From an uncultured Bacteroides sp. (GTDB lineage: Bacteria; Bacteroidota; Bacteroidia; Bacteroidales; Bacteroidaceae): 64,000 nt of DNA. The first letter of the stretch is position 1. The number at the start of each line of letters is the position of its first letter. Below are positions 15,231 through 23,809 of this stretch, in pieces. The DNA lies in the NCBI RefSeq assembly GCF_963678425.1, contig NZ_OY782857.1:593001-657000 (forward strand), written 5' to 3'. The notes under the pieces were generated by a model. It saw only the letters and a program-made list of their open reading frames with translations, made no database searches and had not been told where the DNA came from. A program made the translations under genes and the position numbers.

Positions 15231-17042
15231 TTATTTTGATAAGTTATCCAGGATATTTTTAGCTTTAGCCTCGCCAACAATGGCCGAAAGCTCTTCAATG
15301 GAAGCTTCCTGAATGCGTTTTACGCTCTTGAATTCTTTTAGAAGAGCGGTTTTTGTCTTTTCTCCGATGCCTTTTATTTCATCGAGAGCCGACGTAGTTT
15401 GCCCTTTGCTTCGTTTATTTCTGTGGAAAGTAATACCAAAACGGTGCGCTTCATCGCGTAAATGCTGAATTACTTTGAGGCTTTCTGAGTTCTTATCCAG
15501 ATAAAGAGGGTAGGGATCGCCGGGGAAAAAGATCTCTTCCAGTCTTTTTGCAATACCAATAAGGGTTACTCTTCCTGTAAGATTAAGCTCACTGAATATC
15601 TTCTGAGCCGAACTTAGCTGCCCTTTACCGCCGTCTACAATGACTAACTGAGGCAATGGTTGCTCTTCTTCTAATAATCGCTTATATCGCCTGTAAACAA
15701 TCTCTTCCATAGACGCAAAGTCATTGGGTCCTTCTACAGTCTTAATGTTGAAGTGGCGATAGTCTTTCTTTGATGGCTTGGCTTTCTTAAATACTACGCA
15801 GGAAGCAACCGGATATGCGCCCTGAATATTTGAGTTATCGAAGCATTCTATATGCATTGGAAGGTCTTTCAGGTGGAAATCGCTCTGCATCTTTTTCATA
15901 ATCCTGATGCTGCGCTGTTCCGGATTCAGCTTTTCAGCCTGTTTTAACCGGTCTACCTTGTATTGCTTCACGTTCATTTGTGAAAGTTCAAGCAGTTTCT
16001 TTTTGTCTCCTCTCTGTGGAACGGTGAAAACAACGTTGTTGAGCTCTATATCCATCTCAAAAGGAACAATTATTTCCCGTGAAAGACTCTTATATCTTTC
16101 GCGCATTTCTATAATACCAAGAGATAGCAGCTCTTCTGTAGTCTCGTTAAGGCGCTTTTTATACTCGAAAGTAAACGCCTGATTAATGCTTCCGTTGGTT
16201 ATATGCAGGTAATTGATAAAGGCCGATTTCTCATCGTCGGCAATAGAGAACACGTCGATATTGTGAAGAATAGAGTTTACTACTTCCGATTTAGCACGGT
16301 AATTCTCTATTAATTCATACTTCTCCTTTACTTTCTGCGCCTCTTCAAACTTTAAATCCATTGCTAAATCCTGCATCTTCTGGAATAAAGATTTGCTTAT
16401 TTCCTGAGTATTCCCCTTCAGAATCTCTTTAACCTCTGCAATATTCTTTAAATATTCATCATGCGTCATTAATCCTACGCAAGGGCCTGCGCAGTTTTTA
16501 ATATGGTATTCCAGACAGACTTTGAATTTGCCGGCACGAATATTCTCGGGAGTAAGGTTTAAATGGCAGGTTCTGATGGGATATAAGTGCTTTACAAGGT
16601 CTAGCAAAGCGTTCATTGACGGTGCGTGGCTGTAAGGGCCGTAATAAGTGGAACCGTCGCGGATTACTCTTCTTGTTTTAAAGACACGGGGAAAATATTC
16701 ATTGCTTACGCAAATAGAAGGGTAGGTTTTATCGTCTTTTAGGAGTACGTTGTAGCGGGGCTTGTATTTCTTTATCAGATTATTTTCCAATAATAATGCA
16801 TCTTCCTCTGTATTTACTACGATATAGCGAATATCTGCAATCTTGCTAACCAGAATCCTTGTCTTTCCTGGTTCGTGCTCTTTGCTGAAGTAGGAATAAA
16901 CCCTTCTTTTAAGATTCTTAGCCTTTCCAACATAGATAATGGTACCTTCGGAGTTTAAATACTGATAAATTCCAGGTCCTTCAGGAAGATTCTGTACGAT
17001 CCCCTTTAAATAATCTGAAGTATTTAGCTCCTGAGGTTCCAT
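15231..17042 (-). CDS. uvrC: Excinuclease ABC subunit C
   Basis: UvrC makes both incisions around bulky DNA lesions after UvrAB loading. The 603-residue protein shows an N-terminal GIY-YIG nuclease (GIYQYL at 24-29, IIYVGKAKNLKRRV at 35-48), a cysteine-rich linker (CHLNL, CLEYHIKNCAGPCVG), and a UVR domain near 205-240 (MQDLAMDLKFEEAQKVKEKYE). The RNase H-like endonuclease half has IECFDNSNIQGAYPVASCVVF and VIVDGGKGQ, and tandem helix-hairpin-helix motifs lie at the end (LDEIKGIGEKTKTALLKEF). Full length. It is 21 bp after apt on the same strand, inside the mnmG-apt-uvrC-dtd-mazG-deoC gene run. Confidence 0.98.
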   Translation of the reverse strand: MEPQELNTSDYLKGIVQNLPEGPGIYQYLNSEGTIIYVGKAKNLKRRVYSYFSKEHEPGKTRILVSKIADIRYIVVNTEEDALLLENNLIKKYKPRYNVLLKDDKTYPSICVSNEYFPRVFKTRRVIRDGSTYYGPYSHAPSMNALLDLVKHLYPIRTCHLNLTPENIRAGKFKVCLEYHIKNCAGPCVGLMTHDEYLKNIAEVKEILKGNTQEISKSLFQKMQDLAMDLKFEEAQKVKEKYELIENYRAKSEVVNSILHNIDVFSIADDEKSAFINYLHITNGSINQAFTFEYKKRLNETTEELLSLGIIEMRERYKSLSREIIVPFEMDIELNNVVFTVPQRGDKKKLLELSQMNVKQYKVDRLKQAEKLNPEQRSIRIMKKMQSDFHLKDLPMHIECFDNSNIQGAYPVASCVVFKKAKPSKKDYRHFNIKTVEGPNDFASMEEIVYRRYKRLLEEEQPLPQLVIVDGGKGQLSSAQKIFSELNLTGRVTLIGIAKRLEEIFFPGDPYPLYLDKNSESLKVIQHLRDEAHRFGITFHRNKRSKGQTTSALDEIKGIGEKTKTALLKEFKSVKRIQEASIEELSAIVGEAKAKNILDNLSK

Positions 17043-17062
17043 TATTTATTTGTTTTAGCTTT

Positions 17063-17587
17063 TTAAAGAACTAAAACAGCTTCAATGTCATCTTCTTCGT
17101 TGAAGATTGCACGTCCGTTCAACTCTTTTAATTCAATGATGAAGTTTACATAAACAGCCTTTGGATTAAATCTCTTCGTTAATTTAATCGCTGCTTTCAT
17201 TGTTCCGCCGGTTGCCAATAAATCATCGTGAAGTAATACTACATCATTTTCTGTTATTGCATCTTTGTGAACCTGGATAGTATCTGTTCCGTATTCTTTG
17301 TTATAGCTTTCTTCTAATGTTGCTGCCGGAAGTTTTCCTGGTTTGCGGATAGGAACAAAACCGGCTCCCAATCTGGCAGCTAAAATAGGTCCCATAATAA
17401 ATCCTCTGGACTCGATACCTGCAACTTTAGTGATCCCTTTATCTTTGTACATTTCGTAGAGTTCATCTGAAAGTTCCTTTAAACAATCGGGATCTTTGAA
17501 TAGAGTTGTTTCATCTTTAAACTGAATTCCAGGGATAGGGAAATCGGGTACATTTCTAATGCTCTTAATTAGCTTTTCTTTGTTCAT
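17063..17587 (-). CDS. apt: Adenine phosphoribosyltransferase
   Basis: Apt salvages adenine to AMP using PRPP. The 174 residues include the PRPP-binding motif VVLLHDDLLATGGTMKAA (about 113-130), the upstream GIESRGFIMGP loop and the RKPGKLPA segment typical of APRT rather than other purine phosphoribosyltransferases. Length is standard. It is separated from mnmG by 57 bp that hold a parS-like palindrome, and from uvrC by 21 bp. It is probably transcribed with uvrC; whether mnmG is in the same transcript depends on readthrough across the parS region. Confidence 0.96.
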   Translation of the reverse strand: MNKEKLIKSIRNVPDFPIPGIQFKDETTLFKDPDCLKELSDELYEMYKDKGITKVAGIESRGFIMGPILAARLGAGFVPIRKPGKLPAATLEESYNKEYGTDTIQVHKDAITENDVVLLHDDLLATGGTMKAAIKLTKRFNPKAVYVNFIIELKELNGRAIFNEEDDIEAVLVL

Positions 17588-17621
17588 AGCCAGTATTTTA
17601 GTTGTTTCTTATTAATTTAAT

Positions 17622-17637
17622 TGTTTCACGTGAAACG
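17622..17637. promoter_or_regulatory. parS-like centromere site (ParB binding)
   Basis: TGTTTCACGTGAAACG matches the bacterial parS consensus TGTTTCACGTGAAACA at 15 of 16 positions and contains the full 14-bp palindrome GTTTCACGTGAAAC (17623-17636). It lies in the 57-bp gap between apt and mnmG. parS sites are usually clustered near the chromosomal origin and bound by ParB for segregation and SMC loading. No parA or parB is present in this window. Confidence 0.85.
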
Positions 17638-17644
17638 GGGGCTC

Positions 17645-19519
17645 TTATTTCCTTAAAAACACCAGCAATACGTTTATATCGCTTGGCGAGATTCCAGGGA
17701 TTCTGCTTGCCTGTGCAATGGTTTCCGGATCAATTTTGATTAGCTTTTGTCTCGCTTCTGTTGATATGGAATTTATTGTATTGTAGTCAAACTTGCCTTT
17801 TATCTTGATTGTCTCGAGACGTTCAATCTTATCAGCAATTAATCTTTCTCGATTAATATAACCGTCATACTTGATCAGAATTTCTGCCGCCTCTTTTATT
17901 TCCTCTTTTCTTTCCGGAATCTGATTTAGTTCTTCTTTGAAATCAGAGACTAGTTCGGAAATGTTTTCTAAAGTAATCTGAGGGCGATTAATCAGGTCGA
18001 TCAGTTTGCATCCTTGTTTTAGCGGGGTGGTGCCAAGACTTTCAAGCGCATTGTTGATAGGACCTACTTTTATAGAATATTTTTGTGCGAATTCAATGAT
18101 ACGCTTTACTTCGTTCCTTTTATTGAGAACCAGGTCATACCGATCTCTTTTAGCTAAACCGAGGTTGTACGATCTTTCTGTTAAACGCATGTCTGCATCA
18201 TCTTGGCGAAGTAATATGCGATATTCAGCGCGGGAAGTAAACATGCGGTAAGGCTCATCTACTCCTTTTGTAACTAAATCATCGATTAAAACGCCAATAT
18301 ATGCTTCATCCCTGCCCAAAACGAAAGGTTCACCATTGTGAGAATTCTGATGTGCATTGATTCCTGCGATGATTCCTTGTCCGCCTGCCTCTTCATATCC
18401 GGTGGTTCCATTAACTTGTCCGGCGAAGAATAGATTTTTGATAATCTTCGATTCCAACGTATGTTTTAATTGTGTAGGATCGAAATAATCGTATTCAATG
18501 GCATATCCAGGGCGATATAGAACTAAATCTTTAAATGCAGGGATTTTTTTCAAAGCCCTGATTTGAATATCCAATGGGAGAGAAGATGAAAAGCCATTCA
18601 AATAAAACTCCTGGGTGGTTTCCCCCTCAGGTTCCAGGAATAGCTGATGCTGGTTCTTGTCCGGGAAAGTGACGATCTTTGTTTCAATGCTAGGGCAGTA
18701 TCTCGGACCTATACTTTGAATTTGCCCGTTGAAAAGGGGCGAATCTGGTAATCCGTCTCTAAGAATCTTGTGAACCTCCTCATTGGTATAGCAAGTCCAG
18801 CACTGTAACTGTTTTAAGTGCTTTGTTCCGGTATTCATATAAGAGAACTTATGAAAATCATTCTCTCCATCCTGAACCCCCATTAAATCGTAATTCACAC
18901 TACGTCCGTCAATACGTACTGGCGTGCCGGTCTTCATCCGACCGAATTGAACGCCATGTCTTGCGATGGATTCGGTTAAAAGATAAGAAGCAGGCTCGGC
19001 CATTCTTCCTCCGGGTAGTTTTGTTTTGCCAATATGCATTAACCCATTCAGGAATGTTCCTGCTGTGAGAACTACAGCCTTTGCTCTGAATTCAACATCC
19101 AGATAAGTCCTTAAGCCCACAATTTCCCCGTTTTCAACGATTATTTCCTTAACCGTATCTTGCCAGATGTGGAGATTTGGCATATTTTCCAGAATCTCTC
19201 TCCAGACCCAGATAAACTTATTTCTGTCACATTGAGCACGTGGGCTCCACATAGCTGGTCCTTTTGAACGGTTCAGCATTCGGAACTGGATAGCTGTCTT
19301 GTCTGTCACCAGACCCATATATCCTCCCAAAGCATCAATTTCCCGAACTATTTGTCCTTTGGCTATGCCACCTACGGCCGGATTACAGCTCATTTGAGCA
19401 ATTTTATTCATGTCCATCGTAATGAGACATGTTTTCGAGCCTAGATTAGCAGCCGCAGCTGCAGCTTCGCAACCGGCATGTCCTGCTCCGATAACAATTA
19501 CATCGTACTTAAAATCCAT
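17645..19519 (-). CDS. mnmG: tRNA uridine-5-carboxymethylaminomethyl(34) synthesis enzyme MnmG
   Basis: MnmG (GidA) works with MnmE to install the carboxymethylaminomethyl group on the wobble uridine of several tRNAs, using FAD and methylene-THF. The 624-residue protein has the N-terminal dinucleotide motif VIGAGHAGCEAA (about 10-21), the family signature MSCNPAVGGIAKGQIVREIDALGG, a second FAD segment GQVNGTTGYEEAGGQGIIAG, and the C-terminal helical MnmE-binding domain ending in IPGISPSDINVLLVFL. Full length. A -7 element lies at 19542-19549. The preceding gene in the block, ybeY, has been separated from it by an ISL3-family element. Confidence 0.98.
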   Translation of the reverse strand: MDFKYDVIVIGAGHAGCEAAAAAANLGSKTCLITMDMNKIAQMSCNPAVGGIAKGQIVREIDALGGYMGLVTDKTAIQFRMLNRSKGPAMWSPRAQCDRNKFIWVWREILENMPNLHIWQDTVKEIIVENGEIVGLRTYLDVEFRAKAVVLTAGTFLNGLMHIGKTKLPGGRMAEPASYLLTESIARHGVQFGRMKTGTPVRIDGRSVNYDLMGVQDGENDFHKFSYMNTGTKHLKQLQCWTCYTNEEVHKILRDGLPDSPLFNGQIQSIGPRYCPSIETKIVTFPDKNQHQLFLEPEGETTQEFYLNGFSSSLPLDIQIRALKKIPAFKDLVLYRPGYAIEYDYFDPTQLKHTLESKIIKNLFFAGQVNGTTGYEEAGGQGIIAGINAHQNSHNGEPFVLGRDEAYIGVLIDDLVTKGVDEPYRMFTSRAEYRILLRQDDADMRLTERSYNLGLAKRDRYDLVLNKRNEVKRIIEFAQKYSIKVGPINNALESLGTTPLKQGCKLIDLINRPQITLENISELVSDFKEELNQIPERKEEIKEAAEILIKYDGYINRERLIADKIERLETIKIKGKFDYNTINSISTEARQKLIKIDPETIAQASRIPGISPSDINVLLVFLRK

Positions 19520-19541
19520 TGATTCAATCTATTTTACGCCG

Positions 19542-19549
19542 CAAATTTA
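19542..19549 (-). promoter_or_regulatory. -7 element (TAAATTTG) for mnmG
   Basis: On the minus strand TAAATTTG fits TAnnTTTG, 22 bp before the mnmG ATG. No -33 TTTG is seen. It lies on the mnmG side of the IS, so the insertion probably does not remove the mnmG promoter. Confidence 0.5.
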
Positions 19550-19897
19550 CAAAAAATACTTAGTATGTTTATTGTATGAATAGAAAAGAATTGTATCGTG
19601 GCTTTTCAGAGTAAAAAAAGGCCTTTTATTTAATCTCTTTAACCGCCAAATAGGATAGAATGTATCCAATTATCTTCTATTTACAGCTGTTATATGTGGC
19701 TGTTCCAATTAATAACTTATTCTTGTTTCATTGTCGCTTTTTGACTTTACAATGAGAGAATTGTTTTTATTTGATGGTTATTAAGCTTTTCACTGTGAAA
19801 ACAAGCTATTTAATGGTGGCATATTCTCAAAAAATAGAAAGGGAGCAAGTTCTTTAACGGAAATAGTCTTGTATTCCGTTTAAAAATAATCAAAAAA

Positions 19898-20017
19898 GGT
19901 GGTAGATGCACTTGACAGATGGTAGATGAATGGATTTTAGTGGCAGATGATTTTTATCTACCACTTCTGAAAAGCTAATCAATAAAGGCTTTTATGCAAA
20001 AAGGTGGCAGGTGGTAC
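19898..20017. repeat. Intergenic GGYAGATG repeat array (dispersed family, copy 2)
   Basis: GGTAGATG or GGCAGATG occurs at 19901, 19921 and 19942 (20- and 21-bp spacing), with an inverted ATCTACCAC at 19956-19964 and a variant GGTGGCAGGTGGTAC at 20003-20017. The 25-bp segment 19940-19964 matches 692-716 at 21 of 25 positions. It ends 11 bp before the IS target duplication. The remainder of the 19550-20036 gap is AT-rich with no gene. Confidence 0.75.
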
Positions 20018-20064
20018 TTGTTTTATGAAAAACTTTGGTTCTTCGTCACTTTAGGTGCAAGCTA

Positions 20065-21732
20065 TTAGGTTTTAAACGCAATGAGTTTGACATTAAGTAG
20101 TCTATAGCTTGCCCTATTAAACATCTGCCTTTTGATGGCCTTTATTTTATTGACAGTTCCTTCCAAGAGTCCGTTGTTCAAATAAATATCCATTGCATTT
20201 TGCACCGCTTGTTGGTCTGCTTTTATTCCACAAGCAAATGCCCTCATAGCTTTTGAATCAGATTCCATAGCCTGTTTTATCCAATTTTCCAGAGACCATT
20301 GCCTGAGATTTCCATTTATCATTTCCTTGAATCTCAATCCTAATGTTACAACCTGTTTTATTGATGGATTCTTCAATAGATCAGTAAGACTTTGCACGGC
20401 GGATTCCCCTTTCAATATAAATCTCCGTATGCTCCTTATTGATGCGTGTTTTTTGTTTTTCCTTTCAGCTATATTTTTGTTATATTTCCTGACTTCCTGT
20501 TGTTCTTGCTTTATTTTGTTTCTGATTCCTATCGTGGCAGCCGAGATTGCAATCGCATCCATTTTGCCTTCCATTTTCTTCTTCAAATTCTTTATATCCG
20601 TACATCCATGGCTGATTTCCAAAGCCAGTTCATCGACATGTTTTAATATACTCTTTTGCTGCGCAGACATATAATCCTTGCCTGTATGGTGACGTACCAA
20701 ACGCCAGATAACCAGTGAATGCACTCCTAATTGGCGGGCTGTTTCTGAAATGCTCATTCCTTTTCTGATAAGGCTATCTGCTTGCACAAACAGGTTCAGT
20801 TTATGTCGATGTCTGGCATCCCCCAGGCCATAAAGAGCTTCCATGATTTTGGTTCTGCATTCTTCCGTGGAGGGATAAGAATAAGTTTGCTTATGCACAC
20901 TTAGCCGGAATAATGAGGCTATTTCTTCCGTCAGAGCATCCACCAGATTCTTTATCAAATGGAATCTGTCACAGATTTGGGTAACACCGGGTAGGATACG
21001 ATTAATAGCTTCAACAAAGTTTCGCCCCCGGTCTCGGGTTATATATTGTATCTGAGGATTATCTCGCAAGAACTGCTCTAATTCATCCCCCTCCCGGCAA
21101 GGAAGTACTGCAATGGGACGATGGGTCATCTGGTCTACAATAACACTCCCATAGATATGCCCTTTCTTCTGTGCAAAGTCATCTATACCTATAGCCACAG
21201 GTAGAGAATTACTACTTTTTGAGGGCAATTTCTTGTGAGCACTCCGTAGACAGGCAGATTGACTGCAGAAGATGTTCTGCTCGTGTAAAAGCTCACTGGC
21301 AGTACGGGATGTGACTTTTAGAGATACTTCACGGATACGTTCTTCTACCTCCAGAGTGTTGCGGCCATAGGGAGAAGCCATGCAGGAATGGTCCTCACTA
21401 AAGACCTTGCGGAGACAATGCTCATTTCGACAACGAAATTTGCGGGTTTTGACCAATAGAGTCAGGGGATGATTAAATATTTCTGAGCCCTGAAGTTGGC
21501 GTATATAGTGCCCATGTAAGCTTTGACTCAAACAACCACAGGCCGGACAGCGGCTACTATTAGAGTTACGGGACAATTCTACAGTGTACGATTTCCCACT
21601 TATAGAGACTCTATCCTGGCGATAATGGGGAATATGAAGTTTAAAAGATATAGTTGATTTCTTTTTGTTAACATTGACGTAAATAGGCTTATTTGTAGTA
21701 ACTTTGCCAACTGTAGATATGCTTTGATTCAT
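20065..21732 (-). CDS. ISL3-family transposase
   Basis: The 555-residue DDE transposase moves the surrounding element. It has an N-terminal zinc-binding region (CPAC at 62-65 and CRNEHC at 101-106), a helix-turn-helix region near 125-165, and an RNase H-like core with GIDDFAQKKG (D184 or D185), ITRDRGRNF (D234) and the ISL3 signature CDRFHLIKN (254-262). The third acidic residue is in NGLLEGTVNKIK (E524). The stop codon lies within the inner end of the left terminal repeat. Full length with no frameshift, so probably functional. Confidence 0.96.
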   Translation of the reverse strand: MNQSISTVGKVTTNKPIYVNVNKKKSTISFKLHIPHYRQDRVSISGKSYTVELSRNSNSSRCPACGCLSQSLHGHYIRQLQGSEIFNHPLTLLVKTRKFRCRNEHCLRKVFSEDHSCMASPYGRNTLEVEERIREVSLKVTSRTASELLHEQNIFCSQSACLRSAHKKLPSKSSNSLPVAIGIDDFAQKKGHIYGSVIVDQMTHRPIAVLPCREGDELEQFLRDNPQIQYITRDRGRNFVEAINRILPGVTQICDRFHLIKNLVDALTEEIASLFRLSVHKQTYSYPSTEECRTKIMEALYGLGDARHRHKLNLFVQADSLIRKGMSISETARQLGVHSLVIWRLVRHHTGKDYMSAQQKSILKHVDELALEISHGCTDIKNLKKKMEGKMDAIAISAATIGIRNKIKQEQQEVRKYNKNIAERKNKKHASIRSIRRFILKGESAVQSLTDLLKNPSIKQVVTLGLRFKEMINGNLRQWSLENWIKQAMESDSKAMRAFACGIKADQQAVQNAMDIYLNNGLLEGTVNKIKAIKRQMFNRASYRLLNVKLIAFKT

Positions 21733-21805
21733 TGGAGTCTTGATGCTTTGGTCAGCTTAAAGATACTAATTTTCAAGCATATCTACAACTTTTAAAACAC
21801 CTTAT

Positions 21806-21822
21806 TATCTGATAATCAGATA
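21806..21822. promoter_or_regulatory. 17-bp palindrome upstream of the transposase
   Basis: TATCTGATAATCAGATA is a perfect palindrome about its central base, 74 bp before the transposase ATG inside the element. Such a site could bind the transposase or a host regulator. No T tract follows it. The function is inferred from position only. Confidence 0.35.
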
Positions 21823-22118
21823 CATACAAATATCTAAGTGGCTTAATTTTAGAGGTTGTTAGAAATTTCTATAGAACTTCCCTTTATCACGACTTTTGAC
21901 AATATCATGACTTTAGATAACGGGGTATAATATTCAAGATAGAAAAACATTTGAAATGCCTATGAATAAAGACTTTTATCTGAATAGCTTGCACCTAAAG
22001 TGACGAAGAACCAAAACTTTTTTCCACGAAATAATTGGGCAGACTAATTTATATCATAGCCTGCCTTGATTCTATCCAGCCTTAAATAAGGCTATCGCAT
22101 AATACCTGGGTAAAACCC

Positions 22119-22538
22119 CTAGGTATTTAGTAATGCTAAAGCTTTATTCTCGGCAGCTTCCATTATTTCCCGTTCGCCTTCTCCTTTGTCATTAATGCCG
22201 CAAAGGTGAAGAATTCCGTGAATAATTGTTCGGTGAAGCTCCTCTTCATAAGTGGTGTTGAATTGTTCCGAGTTACTTTTTACAGTATCCAGACTTATGA
22301 ATATATCTCCCGATAGAACATTTTCCTCGCAATAATCGAAGGTAATGATATCAGTGTAGTAATCGTGCTGAAGATATTCACGATTAACTTCCAGAATCTT
22401 CTCATCTGAACAGAAAATATAAGCGATTTCACCGATTTTATTTTCATATAAACTTGCCACCGATTTAATCCAGGCAGTGGTCTCTCTCTTTTTAATGGCG
22501 GGCATTTTAACTCCGTCAGTCTGATAACTTATAGCCAT
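22119..22538 (-). CDS. ybeY: Endoribonuclease YbeY (16S rRNA maturation)
   Basis: YbeY is a metallo-endoribonuclease acting in 16S rRNA 3' processing and ribosome quality control. The ATG at 22538 gives 139 residues (MAISYQTDGVKMPAIKKRE) and starts 5 bp after the upstream stop; the longer frame to 22613 would run inside the spmAB gene. The signature is HGILHLCGINDKGEGE: H107 and H111 are kept, while the third zinc ligand, histidine in most YbeY (GYDH), is aspartate here (D117), a form I recall from other Bacteroidetes. A small hairpin (22101-22127) overlaps the stop codon. The IS begins 99 bp downstream. Confidence 0.93.
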   Translation of the reverse strand: MAISYQTDGVKMPAIKKRETTAWIKSVASLYENKIGEIAYIFCSDEKILEVNREYLQHDYYTDIITFDYCEENVLSGDIFISLDTVKSNSEQFNTTYEEELHRTIIHGILHLCGINDKGEGEREIMEAAENKALALLNT

Positions 22539-22543
22539 ATAAT

Positions 22544-23776
22544 TTAATAAAAGAATAAATAGCAAACAGAAATAGCGGCAATCACTCCGGCAAGATCTGC
22601 AATTAAGCCACATGCAACTGCATGCCGAGTCTTTCTGATGCCCACACTACCGAAATAAACAGCAAGAATGTAGAATGTAGTATCTGTAGATCCTTGAAAA
22701 ATACATGAAAGTCGTCCTATAAAAGAGTCGGCTCCGTAAGTTTTCATGGCATCGACCATTAGTCCCCGTGCACCACTTCCGCTTAAAGGTTTCATCAAGG
22801 CAACAGGAAGCCCGCCAACAAAACTAGTGTCCAGGCCACTAAGTTTAAACACATACTCAATTCCCTTGATAATAATATCCATAGCACCTGATGCTCTGAA
22901 TACGGCTACTCCTACAAGAATTGCCACCAAATAAGGAATGATTCTTACTGCAGTGGAAAATCCTTCTTTTGCTCCTTCCACAAATGTTTCATATACATTT
23001 ATTTTCTTTCTGACTCCAGAAGTAATAAAGATAAGAACGATAGAAAAAAGGAATACATTGGCAAAAAGAGTGGAGTAGGTTCCTATCTCTTCCTTAGAAA
23101 GAGCACTAAACAGATAAATAACACCTCCAATAAACGCACTGATTCCACTGATAAATACTAAGATCGTTTTGTTAAAAAGATTAATTCTCTGGAAAATACT
23201 TACAGATATTACACCGGCAATAGCTGCACAAAAAGTGGAGATCATGATCGGAACAAAAATATCAGTTGGTTGGGCGGCTCCTAATTGTGCACGGTAAACC
23301 ATAATACTGATAGGAATCAGTGTCAATCCGGAAGTGTTAAGCACCAGAAACATAATCATTGGATTACTGGCGGTCTTTTTATCAGTGTTCAGCTCTTGTA
23401 ATTCTTTCATTGCTTTTAATCCTAACGGAGTGGCAGCATTATCAAGTCCCAGCATATTGGCCGATATATTCATAAAAATAGCTCCCATAGCCGGATGTCC
23501 TTTAGGAATTCCTGGGAATAGTTTGCAAAAGAGGGGGCTAAGCCAGCGTGACAGAGCTGCGATTAAACCTCCTTTTTCTCCAATTTTCATTATTCCCAGC
23601 CAAAGGGAGAGTATCCCTGTAAGTCCTAATGAAATATCAAATGCAGTTTTCGAAGAGCTAAAAGTGGAGTTCATTATTTCACTAAAAACCTGTGTGTCTC
23701 CGAAAAAAATTAATCTAACTAAAGCTATGACGAAAGCAATAACAAAGAAAGCAATCCAGATATAATTCAATACCAT
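22544..23776 (-). CDS. Nucleoside-recognition (Gate) domain membrane protein, SpmA-SpmB fusion
   Basis: The 410 residues contain about ten hydrophobic segments and two copies of the Gate/nucleoside-recognition domain. The first half resembles SpmA (FSSSKTAFDISLGLTGILSLWLGIMKIGEKGG, AIFMNISANMLGLDNAATPLGLKAM). The second resembles SpmB (FVEGAKEGFSTAVRIIPYLVAILVGV, GSTDTTFYILAVYFGSVGIRKTRHAV). In Bacillus these are separate spore-maturation proteins; in non-sporulating Bacteroidales the fused form is common and the transported molecule is unknown. It lies 5 bp upstream of ybeY in one operon, with a -7 element at 23802. Confidence 0.88.
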   Translation of the reverse strand: MVLNYIWIAFFVIAFVIALVRLIFFGDTQVFSEIMNSTFSSSKTAFDISLGLTGILSLWLGIMKIGEKGGLIAALSRWLSPLFCKLFPGIPKGHPAMGAIFMNISANMLGLDNAATPLGLKAMKELQELNTDKKTASNPMIMFLVLNTSGLTLIPISIMVYRAQLGAAQPTDIFVPIMISTFCAAIAGVISVSIFQRINLFNKTILVFISGISAFIGGVIYLFSALSKEEIGTYSTLFANVFLFSIVLIFITSGVRKKINVYETFVEGAKEGFSTAVRIIPYLVAILVGVAVFRASGAMDIIIKGIEYVFKLSGLDTSFVGGLPVALMKPLSGSGARGLMVDAMKTYGADSFIGRLSCIFQGSTDTTFYILAVYFGSVGIRKTRHAVACGLIADLAGVIAAISVCYLFFY

Positions 23777-23801
23777 ATGAGTATATTTTTATAGAATTTT
23801 G

Positions 23802-23809
23802 CAAAAATA
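23802..23809 (-). promoter_or_regulatory. -7 element (TATTTTTG) for spmAB-ybeY
   Basis: On the minus strand TATTTTTG fits TAnnTTTG, 25 bp before the spmAB ATG. No -33 TTTG is seen at the usual distance. Confidence 0.5.

Larger units (their letters stand above)
20037..22012. mobile_element. Intact ISL3-family insertion sequence (1,976 bp)
   Basis: Perfect 30-bp terminal inverted repeats (20037-20066 and 21983-22012, starting GGTTCTTCGTCACTTTAGGT) bound a single 555-codon transposase gene on the minus strand. The element is flanked by a perfect 8-bp target duplication, AAAACTTT (20029-20036 and 22013-22020). Family assignment rests on the transposase motifs, the GG...CC ends and the 8-bp duplication. 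It sits between ybeY and mnmG, beside the dispersed repeat array. Perfect ends and an open transposase suggest recent, possibly active, insertion. Confidence 0.96.
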
